From DASUXY01 sp035301985 (GTDB lineage: Bacteria; Bacillota; Bacilli; Bacillales; Amphibacillaceae), in assembly GCA_035301985.1 (NCBI GenBank), contig DATGTE010000003.1, forward strand, positions 1 through 64,000: a stretch of DNA of 64,000 bases, given 5' to 3'. Below are positions 63,170 to 64,000 of the stretch, one piece after another; within the stretch, counting starts at the first letter, position 1, and each line of letters starts with the position of its first letter. A model generated the notes under the pieces. That model saw only the letters and a list, made by a program, of their open reading frames with translations. It was not told the origin of the DNA and did not search any database. A program made the translations under genes and the position numbers.

Positions 63170-64000
63170 ATGACAGCAACTAAAGGGCTAGAAGGGGTTG
63201 TAGCAACTCAATCGGCAATCAGTTCGATTATCGATGATCAGTTGACATATGTAGGGTATAAAATTGATGATTTAGCCGAGAAATCAACCTTTGAAGAAGT
63301 AATTTACTTGTTGTGGAATCAAGAGATGCCAACCCAAACTGAATTGGATGAACTAAGAAAAGAGTTAGCAAATAACATGGAACTTCCTGATGGAGTTCTC
63401 GACCATTTGCGTTCTTACGATTTGTCAACAGTACACCCAATGGCTGCATTGAGAAGTGCTGTTTCCATATTAGGTTTGTATGACGATGAAGCTGATGTCA
63501 TGGAAGAAGAAGCGAATAAACGAAAAGCGATTCGCTTACAAGCTAGAATGGCAACAATTGTAACTTCTTTTGCAAGGCTTCGTAAAGGACAAGACCCTGT
63601 TAAACCGAAAAAAGATTTAACATTTGCTGAAAATTTCTTATACATGTTGAACGGTGAAGAAGCAGATGATATTGAAGTTGAAGCAATCGATAAAGCACTT
63701 ATTCTCCACGCCGATCACGAATTGAACGCTTCAACATTTACAGCACGTGTATGCGTAGCTACCTTATCCGACATGTACTCGGGAATAACCGCTGCCATTG
63801 GTGCACTCAAAGGCCCGTTACACGGTGGAGCGAATGAACAAGTTATGAAAATGCTAATGGAAATTGGTGAAGAAGAAAACGCTATCCCATATATTCAAAA
63901 AGCCCTCGATAATAAAGAAAAAATTATGGGTATGGGCCATCGTGTATATCGTACAGGCGACCCTCGTGCGAAACATTTGAAAAAAATGTCTGAAGAATTA
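63170..64000 (+). CDS. citZ: Citrate synthase (5' part, runs off the window)
   Basis: An open frame of 277 codons continuing past the window. It starts TATKGLEGVVATQSAISSI after GGAGAGGG, and carries active-site His in GPLHGGANE and GHRVYRTGDPRA; the third catalytic residue, an Asp, lies beyond the end. It condenses oxaloacetate and acetyl-CoA. Position next to ytvI and fxsA fits CitZ, usually followed by icd and mdh. Promoter and cre-like sites upstream. Confidence 0.96.
   Translation, partial: MTATKGLEGVVATQSAISSIIDDQLTYVGYKIDDLAEKSTFEEVIYLLWNQEMPTQTELDELRKELANNMELPDGVLDHLRSYDLSTVHPMAALRSAVSILGLYDDEADVMEEEANKRKAIRLQARMATIVTSFARLRKGQDPVKPKKDLTFAENFLYMLNGEEADDIEVEAIDKALILHADHELNASTFTARVCVATLSDMYSGITAAIGALKGPLHGGANEQVMKMLMEIGEEENAIPYIQKALDNKEKIMGMGHRVYRTGDPRAKHLKKMSEEL

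Noticed and set aside
1..64000. CRISPR arrays, prophage genes, tRNAs, complete IS elements, defence systems
   Set aside because: I looked for regular repeats, phage or transposase motifs and tRNA-like ends and saw none; the only mobile traces are the dispersed repeat and its small insertion.

Overview
The window is a stretch of chromosome from a low-G+C, endospore-forming member of the Bacillaceae. The evidence is a Bacillus-type 23S rRNA end, an alpha/beta small acid-soluble spore protein, YtrH/YtrI and YtfJ sporulation proteins, CcpA, RefZ, EzrA, two T-box leaders, and strong AGGAGG-type ribosome binding sites with about one start in five being GTG or TTG. I cannot name the genus. Gene order follows the Bacillus subtilis ytgP-to-citZ region from memory of that genome, with local additions and losses, so most of it is conserved core rather than accessory DNA.

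Layout. 1-83 is the 3' end of a 23S rRNA gene, followed directly by a terminator with no 5S gene. 384-11592 is the yt* block: MurJ-type flippase, RsuA-type pseudouridine synthase, ThpR, lipid kinase, YtmP kinase, YtzH, YtnP lactonase, a PepSY protein, M42 aminopeptidase, YtoQ, YtpP, YtpQ and YtpR. 11614-17142 holds sftA, a nicotinate phosphoribosyltransferase and murC, bracketed by two copies of a dispersed palindromic repeat. One copy carries a 54-bp nested insertion. 17428-22940 has ytxGH, ccpA and the convergent acuABC operon. 23088-36130 has a class A PBP with an extreme charged tail, T-box/tyrS, rpsD, free-Met-(R)-sulfoxide reductase, refZ, ezrA, nifZ-thiI, ssp and ytfIJ. 36414-44181 has ytxK, moaB, a universal stress protein, ald, aroA (chorismate mutase/DAHP synthase), and a second tyrosine T-box before hisC-tyrA. 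44498-51007 has pspA behind a sigma-W-like promoter, ytkL, an orphan prepilin peptidase, ytoI/ytpI, nrnA and ytrHI. 51136-64000 is central carbon and lipid metabolism plus replication: dnaE, ytsJ, accDA, pfkA, pyk, fxsA, ytvI and the start of citZ, which runs off the window.

How the genes work together. Several groups serve one job. accD-accA make malonyl-CoA; pfkA-pyk-ytsJ-citZ sit around the glycolysis/TCA junction; acuABC adjusts acetyl-CoA synthetase, whose gene is not here; nifZ supplies sulfur to ThiI for tRNA 4-thiouridine. aroA, hisC and tyrA lead to tyrosine, and both the aminotransferase operon and tyrS carry leaders whose specifier reads TAC, so tyrosine supply and charging appear to answer to the same uncharged tRNA. 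CcpA-like operators appear upstream of acuA and citZ.

No CRISPR array, prophage, complete insertion sequence, tRNA or defence island is visible. The least explained items are the nested repeat/MITE, a 48-codon ORF before ald, the structured leader of ytsJ, and several small proteins of unknown function. Assignments rest on motif recognition and gene order; no database search was run.
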